DNA of 12,707 nucleotides from NCBI GenBank assembly GCA_020859645.1, contig JAJBVU010000314.1, positions 1 through 12,707 of the forward strand, in the 5' to 3' direction. Below, one piece after another: positions 1 through 6,627 of the stretch. Source of the DNA: Eubacterium sp. GTDB lineage: Bacteria > Bacillota > Clostridia > Lachnospirales > CAG-274. The notes beneath the pieces are model-generated. The model saw only the letters and a program-made list of their open reading frames with translations. It was not told the origin of the DNA and did not search any database. Position 1 is the stretch's first letter; each line of letters begins with the position of its first letter. The translations under genes were made by a program, and so were the position numbers.

Positions 1-1234
1 CTCTTAAAAAATCAAGAAGAGAGGAAACGGTTCTGCTCCTTACCTTTTGTCTGCTGCCCTTTATGTTAAGCTCTTTTGTATAGGTTTTTCCTTTACAGTA
101 AATTCCTATATAAACTCTGCCTACAGGCTTATCATAGGAAGTATCATCAACTGTAGGATTGGCTACCGCTCCCCCTCCGGCAATACCCGTTGTGGAAATA
201 CCCACATCAGCCCCTGCCAAAACAGCTGCCCCCTTAGCCATTTCCGCTGCGGTTTCCGCAGACACTGCACCGTAATACTGAATGGTTCTGCTGCTTACGC
301 CCAGTGTTTTCATTTTGCTTTCATTTGTATAAGCCACAAACCCCTCTTTAAATACTTTAGATACTCCTGCTATATCCACAATTGTCGATGCTAACATTCC
401 CCCCGTCAGGCTCTCAGCTGTTGCAAGACTCAGCCCTTTTTCCTTCAAAAGCTCCACAACAGCCCCTGCCAGTGTAGTATCATTTTCTCCGTAAATAAAT
501 CCTCCGAGCCTGCCGTAAATTTCATCAGCCACAGGCTCAATCATTTTAAGGCACTGCTCTTTACCATCACCCTTAGCGGTAATTCTTAAAAGAACACCGT
601 CCTCCTTTGCGTAAGGCGCAACAGTTGGGTTAGTTCCCTTCGCCATAATATCTCTTACAGCCTCTGCGGCGTTAGACTCTCCTATGCCTGTCAGCCTTAA
701 GGTTCTTGAAATAATAACCTGCTTTTCTCTGCCATCAAGATAAGGCTTCACCGAATTATTAAACATAGGCACAAGCTCATTCGGCGGCCCCGGCAGCATT
801 ATAAGCATTTTACCGTTTTCTTCAATAATTATTCCCGGGGCTGTTCCGTTATCATTATCAAGAACCTTTGCCCCAACGGGAACATACGCCTGCTTGATAT
901 TGGTTTTCGCCATTTTTTTGCCCTTAAAATAGCTTTCAATTCTCTTATAAGAGTTTTCGTCAAGAACAAGCTCCCTGCCGAAATATTCAGCCCCTGTTTC
1001 CTTTGTTATATCATCGTCCGTAGGACCCAAGCCTCCTGACGTAATGATAATATCCGATCTTTCAAAACCGCTTTTAAAAGCGTCCATAAGCCTTTCCTTG
1101 TTATCCCCTACAACTGTCTGATAATAAGTGCTTATTCCCAAAGCCGCCAGCTCCTCAGACAAAAACTTAGCGTCTGTATTAACTATTTCCCCCAACAAAA
1201 TTTCCGTTCCCACTGCAATAATTTCCGCTTTCAT
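1..1234 (-). CDS. cinA: CinA-family protein: MoCF/MoaB-like N-terminal domain plus NMN deamidase (PncC-like) C-terminal domain, 3' end cut by window edge
   Basis: The frame reads open for 411 codons from the ATG at 1232-1234 to base 2, with no stop before the left edge. Family members are about 410-420 residues, so only a few codons should be missing. The N-terminal half carries the molybdopterin-binding-like fold signature: VGTEILLGEIVNTD at 8-21, SGGLGPTDDD at 66-75 and PGPPNE at 148-153. The C-terminal domain starts near 255 and has AESLTGG at 273-279 and the Y-T-N-E-S-K segment at 302-307. In related proteins this domain deamidates nicotinamide mononucleotide (pyridine nucleotide salvage), and the N-terminal part is linked to ADP-ribose pyrophosphatase activity. 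The usual GIAGPGGG-type loop reads IAGGGAVANP (351-360) with about eight extra residues before KPVG. GCGGTG lies five bases before the start. eno is upstream, with a hairpin between them. In other Bacillota cinA often sits beside recA, which would lie off the left edge. Confidence 0.93.
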   Translation of the reverse strand, partial: MKAEIIAVGTEILLGEIVNTDAKFLSEELAALGISTYYQTVVGDNKERLMDAFKSGFERSDIIITSGGLGPTDDDITKETGAEYFGRELVLDENSYKRIESYFKGKKMAKTNIKQAYVPVGAKVLDNDNGTAPGIIIEENGKMLIMLPGPPNELVPMFNNSVKPYLDGREKQVIISRTLRLTGIGESNAAEAVRDIMAKGTNPTVAPYAKEDGVLLRITAKGDGKEQCLKMIEPVADEIYGRLGGFIYGENDTTLAGAVVELLKEKGLSLATAESLTGGMLASTIVDIAGVSKVFKEGFVAYTNESKMKTLGVSSRTIQYYGAVSAETAAEMAKGAAVLAGADVGISTTGIAGGGAVANPTVDDTSYDKPVGRVYIGIYCKGKTYTKELNIKGSRQKVRSRTVSSLLDFLR

Positions 1235-1250
1235 AAATTCACCGCTTTCT

Positions 1251-1289
1251 TAAAAGAAAGGCAGACACTACCTAAGTAACGCCTGCCTT
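1251..1289 (-). terminator. Putative intrinsic terminator or attenuator after eno, just ahead of cinA
   Basis: On the minus strand the arms AAGGCAG+GCGTTAC and GTAGTGT+CTGCCTT pair over 14 bp without a bulge, including three G-U pairs, around the loop TTAG. They are followed by TCTTTTAA, a short and imperfect U tract. The hairpin begins 34 bases after the eno stop. Its U tract ends about six bases before the GCGGTG ribosome binding site of cinA, so it could end eno transcripts or only partly attenuate read-through into cinA. The stem is clear; the U tract is weaker than in a textbook terminator. Confidence 0.7.
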
Positions 1290-1323
1290 GTCATACTTAA
1301 AAAATCTTGTTTGTTAAAAAATA

Positions 1324-2658
1324 TTATTTGTTCTTAAGGTTGAACCATGCGTCAAGACCCAAATACTGAGCTACATCGCCTAATTCTTCCTCAATTCTCA
1401 AAAGCTGATTGTATTTAGCAACACGGTCTGTTCTTGCGGGAGCACCTGTCTTAATCTGACCTGCGTTTACTGCAACAACGATGTCAGCGATTGTAGCGTC
1501 CTCTGTTTCGCCTGAACGGTGAGAAACAACTGCTGTCATATTATTTCTGTTAGCAAGCTGAATAGCATCAAATGTTTCTGTAAGTGTACCGATCTGGTTT
1601 ACCTTAATAAGGATAGCGTTGCCTGCCTTAAGGTCAATACCCTTCTGAAGTCTCTTTGTGTTTGTAACGAAAAGGTCGTCGCCTACAAGCTGAATCTTTC
1701 CGCCAAGCTTTTCTGTAAGAAGCTGCCAGCCTTCCCAGTCCTCTTCTGCAAGACCGTCCTCAATAGAGATAATGGGGAACTTCTCGCAAAGTGCTGTATA
1801 GAATTCAACCATTTCTTCAGATGTTCTTACGATTTCTTCGTCAAGACCCTTAGCTTCTGTTTCGCCGGGGAAGTGATAAAGACCATCTTCTTTATAAAGC
1901 TCTGAAGATGCGGGATCCATTGCAATTCTGATCTGTTCGCCGGGCTTGTAGCCTGCGTTTACGGTTGCTTCAAGAATAAGTTCGATAACTTCGTCGGCTG
2001 TAGCACAGTTGGGAGCGAAACCGCCTTCATCGCCTACGCCTGTTGAATAACCCTTAGACTTAAGAACCTTCTTAAGAGCGTGATAAATTTCACAGCACAT
2101 TCTGAGAGCCTCTGAGAATGTAGGTGCGCCGACGGGCATAATCATAAATTCCTGAAGGTCTACAGTGTTGTCTGCGTGCTTTCCGCCGTTCATAATGTTC
2201 ATCATGGGAACGGGAAGTGTCTTAGCGTTAAATCCGCCTAAATACTGATATAAAGGCATATTAAGAGCCTCTGCAGCAGCCTTTGCAACAGCCATTGATA
2301 CAGCAAGAGTTGCGTTTGCACCAAGCTTAGCCTTGTTGGGTGTGCCGTCAAGCTCGATCATAGTCTTGTCGATAGCAACCTGGTCAAGAGCGTTCATACC
2401 GATAAGCTCGTCAGCGATTATATCGTTTACATTTGAAACAGCCTTTTCTACGCTTGTTCCGTTATACTTTGCGGGGTCTCCGTCTCTGAGCTCAACAGCC
2501 TCAAACTGACCTGTTGAAGCGCCTGAGGGAACAGCTGCTCTTCCCATAACCTGATTGCCGTCGCACTCTACAACAACCTCAGCCTCAACTGTGGGGTTTG
2601 CTCTTGAGTCAAGAACCTGTCTTGCAAATACATCAACTATTTCCAAATAACCTTTCAT
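1324..2658 (-). CDS. eno: Enolase (phosphopyruvate hydratase)
   Basis: This enzyme converts 2-phosphoglycerate to phosphoenolpyruvate in the cytoplasm, with Mg2+. The 444-residue protein is slightly longer than the usual 430 or so and is complete. Visible landmarks are PSGASTG (44-50), the MNIMNGGKHADN segment, GVGDEGGFAPN, SIEDGLAEEDW with GDDLFVTN, the family signature ILIKVNQIGTLTET, and SHRSGETEDATIAD near the C-terminus. The N-terminal strand reads LDSRANPTVE, where most enolases have SRGNPT. AAAGGAG lies 10 bases upstream of the ATG at 2656-2658, and the predicted transcript starts about 43 bases before it. gpmI lies upstream, 274 bp away, but eno has its own promoter and a hairpin after its stop, so it can be transcribed as a single gene. 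This fits a highly expressed glycolytic enzyme. No key motif is missing. Confidence 0.98.
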   Translation of the reverse strand: MKGYLEIVDVFARQVLDSRANPTVEAEVVVECDGNQVMGRAAVPSGASTGQFEAVELRDGDPAKYNGTSVEKAVSNVNDIIADELIGMNALDQVAIDKTMIELDGTPNKAKLGANATLAVSMAVAKAAAEALNMPLYQYLGGFNAKTLPVPMMNIMNGGKHADNTVDLQEFMIMPVGAPTFSEALRMCCEIYHALKKVLKSKGYSTGVGDEGGFAPNCATADEVIELILEATVNAGYKPGEQIRIAMDPASSELYKEDGLYHFPGETEAKGLDEEIVRTSEEMVEFYTALCEKFPIISIEDGLAEEDWEGWQLLTEKLGGKIQLVGDDLFVTNTKRLQKGIDLKAGNAILIKVNQIGTLTETFDAIQLANRNNMTAVVSHRSGETEDATIADIVVAVNAGQIKTGAPARTDRVAKYNQLLRIEEELGDVAQYLGLDAWFNLKNK

Positions 2659-2707
2659 GAGTTTAAATCTCCTTTCGTTTCTCTTGAGTTGAAGTTTCCT
2701 TACTTAT

Positions 2708-2736
2708 ATTGTAAATTATTAATATAAATAAGTCAA
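2708..2736 (-). promoter_or_regulatory. Sigma-A-type promoter of eno
   Basis: On the minus strand, TTGACT (2731-2736) is separated by 17 bases from TACAAT (2708-2713). This is close to consensus in both hexamers with ideal spacing. Transcription would start near 2701, leaving a leader of roughly 43 bases that ends in AAAGGAG and the eno ATG. The surroundings are very AT-rich, so minor alternatives exist, but none matches as well. Confidence 0.8.
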
Positions 2737-2789
2737 ACATTTTTTATAAATTTATAGAAACTTTGCTTTTTTCAAAGTAACTAATTAAA

Positions 2790-2815
2790 ACTTAAAGTTA
2801 AGAAAGCCTTTAAGT
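2790..2815. repeat. Short inverted repeat upstream of the eno promoter
   Basis: ACTTAAAG (2790-2797) and CTTTAAGT (2808-2815) are perfect 8-bp inverted arms around a 10-base spacer. They lie about 55 bases upstream of the eno -35 box. The arms are AT-rich in an AT-rich spacer, so chance is quite possible. If real, the element could be a distant operator or the foot of a small hairpin. Confidence 0.3.
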
Positions 2816-2841
2816 GAAAGCCGATAGACTTATCTTTAGAG

Positions 2842-2884
2842 GGGAAACCCGAGCGAAGCGAGGGTTTCCCTTCCTTTTTTTCTT
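2842..2884 (+). terminator. Plus-oriented rho-independent terminator-like hairpin with no plus-strand gene before it
   Basis: GGGAAACCC (2842-2850) pairs perfectly with GGGTTTCCC (2862-2870). The 11-base loop contains GCGAAGC, a heptamer known to form an unusually stable mini-hairpin in DNA, flanked by GA steps that could form tandem G-A pairs. A T-rich tract follows directly on the plus strand (TTCCTTTTTTTCTT, 2871-2884). On the minus strand, the direction of gpmI and eno, the hairpin has no U tract after it. It therefore looks like a plus-strand terminator, yet no plus-strand gene lies upstream. It may block antisense transcription, end an unseen small RNA, or be a copy of a repeated palindrome. 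Confidence 0.6.
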
Positions 2885-2888
2885 AGGG

Positions 2889-2928
2889 CTGTTCTTAAAA
2901 ATGATTTTTAATCATTTTTCAAGAGCAG
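2889..2928 (-). terminator. Long hairpin directly after gpmI; possible 3' end or stability element
   Basis: Ten perfect pairs, AAAAATGATT with AATCATTTTT around a 3-base loop (2897-2906 and 2910-2919), are extended after one bulged base by a further eight pairs, one of them G-U (2889-2896 with 2921-2928). The structure starts four bases after the gpmI stop codon. It lacks a separate U tract on the minus strand beyond the ATTTTTAAG arm itself. It could still set the 3' end of the pgk-tpiA-gpmI mRNA or protect it from exonucleases. It abuts the GC-rich hairpin at 2842-2870, and the two may form one repeated element. Confidence 0.5.
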
Positions 2929-2932
2929 GCAA

Positions 2933-4471
2933 TTATTTAATAAGCAGGCTTTCTCCCGTCATTTCCTCAGGCTTCTTAATATCCATCATATCAAGAAGGG
3001 TAGGCGCTATGTCGGCGAGCCTTCCGCCTTCCTTAAGTCCCTTAGCCTTAGGGCAGTTTACGAGAATAAAGGGTACGGGGTTTGTTGTGTGGGCTGTAAA
3101 GGGATCTCCTGTTTCATAGTTGACCATCTGCTCAATGTTGCCGTGGTCTGCGCATATAAACATCTGAGAGCCTGTTTCAACAACAGCTTCTACAACTCTG
3201 CCTACACATTCATCTATATAAGCCACTGCCTTCTTCGCCGCTTCGATTACACCTGTATGACCTACCATATCGGGATTAGCATAGTTAATTATAATAAGGT
3301 CATTTTTTCCGGAGGTAATGTTCTCAAGAAGAGTTTCAGTTACCTTGGGAGCGCTCATCTCAGGCTGAAGGTCATATGTTGCTACCTTAGGCGAAGGCAC
3401 CAAATACCTGTTTTCGTTGGGGTTGGGAGCTTCCACGCCGCCGTTAAAGAAGAATGTAACGTGAGCATATTTCTCCGTTTCCGCAATTCTTGCCTGAACA
3501 AGACCTAAAGACGAAATATATTCGCCGAGAGTATTCTTGAGAACCTGAGGCTTGAAAGCCACAAGCTTGTTTTCGATTGTCAGGTCATACTCCGTAAAGC
3601 ATACATAAGTAACCTTTATATGTCCCTTTCTTCTTTCGAAATAGGGGAAGTCATCGTCACAGAAGCTTCTTGTAATTTCTCTTGCTCTGTCGGGTCTGAA
3701 ATTGGCAAAAATTATGCTGTCGCCGTCATTAACCGTTGCTGTGGGCTTGCCGCCGTCAAGAATTACCGTGGGAATAACAAACTCGTCGTTTACTCCCTCG
3801 GCATAGGTTCTGTCCATACATTCAGCCATAGAGCCGGCTGTTCTGCCTTCGCCATAGGCTATTGCGGCATAAGCCTTTTCAACTCTGTCATAATTCTTGT
3901 CTCTGTCCATAGCGTAATATCTGCCGCTGATAGTGGCAATTTTGCCTACGCCGATTTTTGCCATTTCGTTTTCAAGCTCTGTTAAAAAGCCCTTTGCAGA
4001 TGTAGGGGGTGTGTCTCTGCCGTCAAGAAAAGCATGCATATAAACCTTTTCAAGTCCGTTTCTCTTGGCAAGCTCAAACACTGCGAAAATATGCTCCAAC
4101 GAGCTGTGAACGCCGCCTCTTGACACAAGACCGAAAACATGGAGTGCGCTGTTGTTTTTCTTGCAGTTTTCAACAGCCTTCATAAGCTCCTCATTTGTGA
4201 AAAAGTCTCCGTCATTTATGGCTTTTGTTATTCTTGTCAGTTCCTGATAAACTATTCGCCCTGCACCCATATTAAGATGACCCACCTCGGAATTACCCAT
4301 TTGTCCGTCGGGAAGTCCTACGTCAAGACCCGAAGCATAGCCCTTTACATAGGGATATTCCTTCTTAAGTCTGTCGATATTTGGGGTAGCTGTCATTTCA
4401 ATGGCGTTTCCGTCTTTGTTTTCATTAATTCCAAAGCCGTCAAGTATCATTAATATTGTAGTTTTTTTCAT
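2933..4471 (-). CDS. gpmI: 2,3-bisphosphoglycerate-independent phosphoglycerate mutase
   Basis: This cytoplasmic, normally Mn2+-dependent enzyme interconverts 3- and 2-phosphoglycerate through a phosphoserine intermediate. From the ATG at 4469-4471 the protein is 512 residues, the usual family length. It shows MILDGFG (8-14), the phosphoserine motif NSEVGHLNMGAGR with S61, FLDGRDTPPTSA, SGRYYAMDRD, FRPDRAREI, the CFTEYD segment, AETEKYAHVTFFFNGG, ADHGNIEQM, and AHTTNPVPF near the C-terminus. The frame also extends to a GTG at 4501 inside tpiA. I reject that start because AGGGTG lies five bases before 4471 and homologues begin at this MKK. The gap to the tpiA stop is 16 bases, so translation is probably coupled within a pgk-tpiA-gpmI operon. 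A strong hairpin follows the stop codon. Confidence 0.97.
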   Translation of the reverse strand: MKKTTILMILDGFGINENKDGNAIEMTATPNIDRLKKEYPYVKGYASGLDVGLPDGQMGNSEVGHLNMGAGRIVYQELTRITKAINDGDFFTNEELMKAVENCKKNNSALHVFGLVSRGGVHSSLEHIFAVFELAKRNGLEKVYMHAFLDGRDTPPTSAKGFLTELENEMAKIGVGKIATISGRYYAMDRDKNYDRVEKAYAAIAYGEGRTAGSMAECMDRTYAEGVNDEFVIPTVILDGGKPTATVNDGDSIIFANFRPDRAREITRSFCDDDFPYFERRKGHIKVTYVCFTEYDLTIENKLVAFKPQVLKNTLGEYISSLGLVQARIAETEKYAHVTFFFNGGVEAPNPNENRYLVPSPKVATYDLQPEMSAPKVTETLLENITSGKNDLIIINYANPDMVGHTGVIEAAKKAVAYIDECVGRVVEAVVETGSQMFICADHGNIEQMVNYETGDPFTAHTTNPVPFILVNCPKAKGLKEGGRLADIAPTLLDMMDIKKPEEMTGESLLIK

Positions 4472-4487
4472 AAAAACACCCTGTTCC

Positions 4488-5243
4488 TTATTCTTTGACA
4501 CAGCCTGTTATCAAATTAAAATCTGCCTTAAGGCTTGCTCCGCCGATAAGACCGCCGTCAATATCGGGCATAGCCAAAAGTGATTCGCAGTTTTCGGCGT
4601 TCATACTTCCGCCGTATTGTATTCTGATTGCTTCGGCTGTTTCGTCGCCGTAAATATCGTTTATAATTGCTCTTATGCCTGCGCAGACCTCTTCTGCCTG
4701 ATAAGCGGAAGCTGTTCTGCCTGTGCCGATAGCCCAAATAGGCTCATAAGCTATTATAACCTTCTTAGCATCGTCAGCGTCAATCTTCTTGAAAGCTCTC
4801 TTAATCTGAATTGCGATATGGTCGATTGTGATGCCCTCGTCCTTCATTTCAAGACTTTCCCCTACACATACAATAGGAATAAGTCCTCTCTTAAGAGCCT
4901 GCTTCATTTTCTTGTTTACCATATGGTCTGTTTCGCCGAAATATTCACGTCTTTCGGAGTGGCCTAAAATAACATATTTAACGCCTAATTCCTTAAGCAT
5001 ATCTGCGGAAACCTCTCCTGTATATGCTCCGTTGTTTTCAAAGTGCATATTCTGAGCGCCTACGGCTATATTCTTACAGCCTTCAAGCTCCTTTGTTACA
5101 GCTGCAATATCAACAAAAGGTACGCAGAAAACAACGTCACAGAGAGCGTTTTCACAGCCGTCCTTAAGAAGATTTACAAGATTTACTGCTTCACTGGGTG
5201 TCATATTCATTTTCCAGTTGCCTGCAATAATTTTTTTACGCAT
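4488..5243 (-). CDS. tpiA: Triose-phosphate isomerase
   Basis: This cytoplasmic TIM barrel interconverts dihydroxyacetone phosphate and glyceraldehyde 3-phosphate. From the ATG at 5241-5243 it is 251 residues, the family norm. The substrate-binding IAGNWKMN (6-13), catalytic H95 in LGHSERREYFG and catalytic E167 in AYEPIWAIGTG are all present, as are the phosphate-gripping segments IQYGGSMN and GGLIGGASL. The frame stays open upstream to 5327, which would add 28 residues, but that extension reads through the intergenic hairpin at 5290-5318 and resembles nothing in the family. AAAAGGTGA lies five bases before 5243. The gene lies between pgk (86 bases upstream) and gpmI (16 bases downstream), all in the same direction. 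Confidence 0.97.
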   Translation of the reverse strand: MRKKIIAGNWKMNMTPSEAVNLVNLLKDGCENALCDVVFCVPFVDIAAVTKELEGCKNIAVGAQNMHFENNGAYTGEVSADMLKELGVKYVILGHSERREYFGETDHMVNKKMKQALKRGLIPIVCVGESLEMKDEGITIDHIAIQIKRAFKKIDADDAKKVIIAYEPIWAIGTGRTASAYQAEEVCAGIRAIINDIYGDETAEAIRIQYGGSMNAENCESLLAMPDIDGGLIGGASLKADFNLITGCVKE

Positions 5244-5289
5244 TATAGTCACCTTTTTCCTTATAATATAAAACATTATTTTTACAGAG

Positions 5290-5318
5290 CCTAAGCCGAT
5301 CTTCTCAATCGGCTTAGG
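5290..5318. repeat. Perfect 11-bp inverted repeat in the pgk-tpiA spacer
   Basis: CCTAAGCCGAT (5290-5300) and ATCGGCTTAGG (5308-5318) are exact inverted arms around a 7-base loop. They begin 11 bases after the pgk stop codon. Neither strand has a T run after the stem, so this does not look like an intrinsic terminator. An mRNA hairpin here could protect the 3' end of a processed pgk message and tune pgk against tpiA within the operon. That role is inferred from position. Confidence 0.75.
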
Positions 5319-5329
5319 GGAATACATTA

Positions 5330-6532
5330 TTATTTATCGTCTGCTGCAGCTACGCCGGGAAGCTCCTTGCCTTCCAAAAATTCAAGGCTTGCTCCGCCGC
5401 CTGTAGAAATGTGTGTCATCTTATCGCCGAAGCCCAGGTTGTTTACTGCTGCTGCGGAGTCGCCGCCGCCGATTATTGTAATTGCGTCTGTTTCAGCCAA
5501 AGCCTCAGCTACGGCAATTGTTCCTCTTGCGAAAACGGGGTTTTCGAAAACGCCCATAGGACCGTTCCAAACAACTGTCTTGCTGTCCTTTGCTGCCTTA
5601 GCAAAAAGCTCTCTTGTTTCGGGGCCGATGTCAAGACCCTGCTTGTCCTGAGGGATAGCTGTTGAGGGAACAACCTCGAAGGGAATCTCAGCGTCAATAG
5701 GATTGGGGAACTCGGAAGCCACTACAGTGTCAACGGGCAGAAGAAGCTCTACGCCCTTAGCCTTAGCCTTTTCAAGCATTTCCTTGCAGTAGTCAAGCTT
5801 GTCTGTGTCAAGAAGAGACTGACCTACCTCATAGCCCTGAGCCTTAAGGAATGTATAAGCCATACCGCCGCCGATTATAAGCTTGTCAACCTTTTCGAGA
5901 AGGTTGTCGATAACGGCAATTTTATCAGTAACCTTTGCACCGCCTAAAATAGCAAGGAAAGGTCTCTTAGGTGAATTTACGGCATTGCCCAAATAAGCAA
6001 TTTCCTTCTCCATAAGATAGCCTACGCCGCATTCGTCAACATATTTTGTAACGCCTACTGTTGAGCAGTGAGCTCTGTGTGATGAGCCGAAAGCATCGCA
6101 GATATATACGTCGCAAAGTGAAGCAAGCTCCTTTGAGAAATCATCAATATTCTTTGTTTCTTCCTTACGGAAACGTGTGTTTTCAAGAAGAACTACATCG
6201 CCGTCCTTCATTTCGGCTACAGCCTTCTTTGCGTTTTCGCCTACAACGGTTTCATCGGCTGCAAAAACAACCTCTTTACCTAATTTTTCGGAAAGTCTCT
6301 TTGCTACGGGAGCAAGTGAAAACTTAGCCTCGGGAGCCTTGGGCTTGCCCAAATGTGAACAAAGAATAACCTTTGCTCCGCTGTTTATAAGCTTTTCGAT
6401 AGTAGGCAGTGCAGCCACTATTCTGTTTTCGTCTGTAATAACGCCGTCCTTAAGAGGCACGTTAAAGTCACATCTTACAAGCACTCTTCTGCCTGCAACA
6501 TTAAAGTCATCAACATTTTTCTTATTAAGCAT
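5330..6532 (-). CDS. pgk: Phosphoglycerate kinase
   Basis: This enzyme transfers phosphate from 1,3-bisphosphoglycerate to ADP, the first ATP-yielding step of glycolysis, in the cytoplasm. The 400-residue protein matches the bacterial norm of about 395. It shows RVLVRCDFNVPL with DENRI near the N-terminus (substrate binding), SHLGKPK, the CDAFGSSHRAHCSTVG loop, ILGGAKVTDKI, IIGGGMAYTFL, the hinge-region GLDIGPET, VVWNGPMGVFE, and the nucleotide-binding IIGGGDSAAAV and STGGGASLEFLEGK. CTCCTTT on the plus strand at 6542-6548, that is AAAGGAG, lies nine bases before the ATG. A good promoter lies about 31 bases further back, which makes pgk the likely first gene of pgk-tpiA-gpmI. There is no gap gene upstream. 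The neighbour there is a Na+/phosphate transporter in the same direction, 95 bases away. Confidence 0.98.
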   Translation of the reverse strand: MLNKKNVDDFNVAGRRVLVRCDFNVPLKDGVITDENRIVAALPTIEKLINSGAKVILCSHLGKPKAPEAKFSLAPVAKRLSEKLGKEVVFAADETVVGENAKKAVAEMKDGDVVLLENTRFRKEETKNIDDFSKELASLCDVYICDAFGSSHRAHCSTVGVTKYVDECGVGYLMEKEIAYLGNAVNSPKRPFLAILGGAKVTDKIAVIDNLLEKVDKLIIGGGMAYTFLKAQGYEVGQSLLDTDKLDYCKEMLEKAKAKGVELLLPVDTVVASEFPNPIDAEIPFEVVPSTAIPQDKQGLDIGPETRELFAKAAKDSKTVVWNGPMGVFENPVFARGTIAVAEALAETDAITIIGGGDSAAAVNNLGFGDKMTHISTGGGASLEFLEGKELPGVAAADDK

Positions 6533-6569
6533 CTGTCTGCTCTCCTTTCATTATTTCACAGTTACACTT

Positions 6570-6598
6570 ATTATAGCATATTTTACCCTTAATTACAA
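6570..6598 (-). promoter_or_regulatory. Sigma-A-type promoter of the pgk-tpiA-gpmI operon
   Basis: On the minus strand, TTGTAA (6593-6598) and a perfect TATAAT (6570-6575) are 17 bases apart. The -10 box is preceded by TGC, the TGn extended -10 motif. The start site would be near 6563, about 31 bases before the pgk ATG. TTAATT-GT-AATTAA, a palindrome at 6589-6602, overlaps the -35 box. It could be an operator, but AT-rich sequence makes chance plausible. Confidence 0.8.
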
Positions 6599-6627
6599 TT
6601 AATTATTTGTTAAATTATTCCACAAAA

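Noticed and set aside
47..394. Plus-strand 115-codon open frame
   Set aside because: It is antisense to the conserved C-terminal domain of cinA, Cys/Ser-rich without family features, and has no ribosome binding site.
1519..1905. Plus-strand 128-codon open frame
   Set aside because: It lies wholly inside eno on the other strand, and its composition follows the codon bias of eno.
2740..2840. A small plus-strand protein gene ahead of the orphan terminator
   Set aside because: No ATG with a ribosome binding site and a frame of convincing length was found. The 101-codon frame beginning at 2814 reads through the hairpin and into gpmI antisense.
4472..4501. Ten-residue N-terminal extension of gpmI from a GTG
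   Set aside because: It overlaps the tpiA 3' end. The ATG at 4471 has AGGGTG five bases upstream and gives the family length.
5244..5327. 28-residue N-terminal extension of tpiA
   Set aside because: It runs through the intergenic inverted repeat and is unlike TIM proteins, which begin at MRKKIIAGNWKMN.
6177..6602. Plus-strand 141-codon open frame
   Set aside because: It is antisense to the pgk N-terminal half and its promoter; no ribosome binding site and no recognisable domain.
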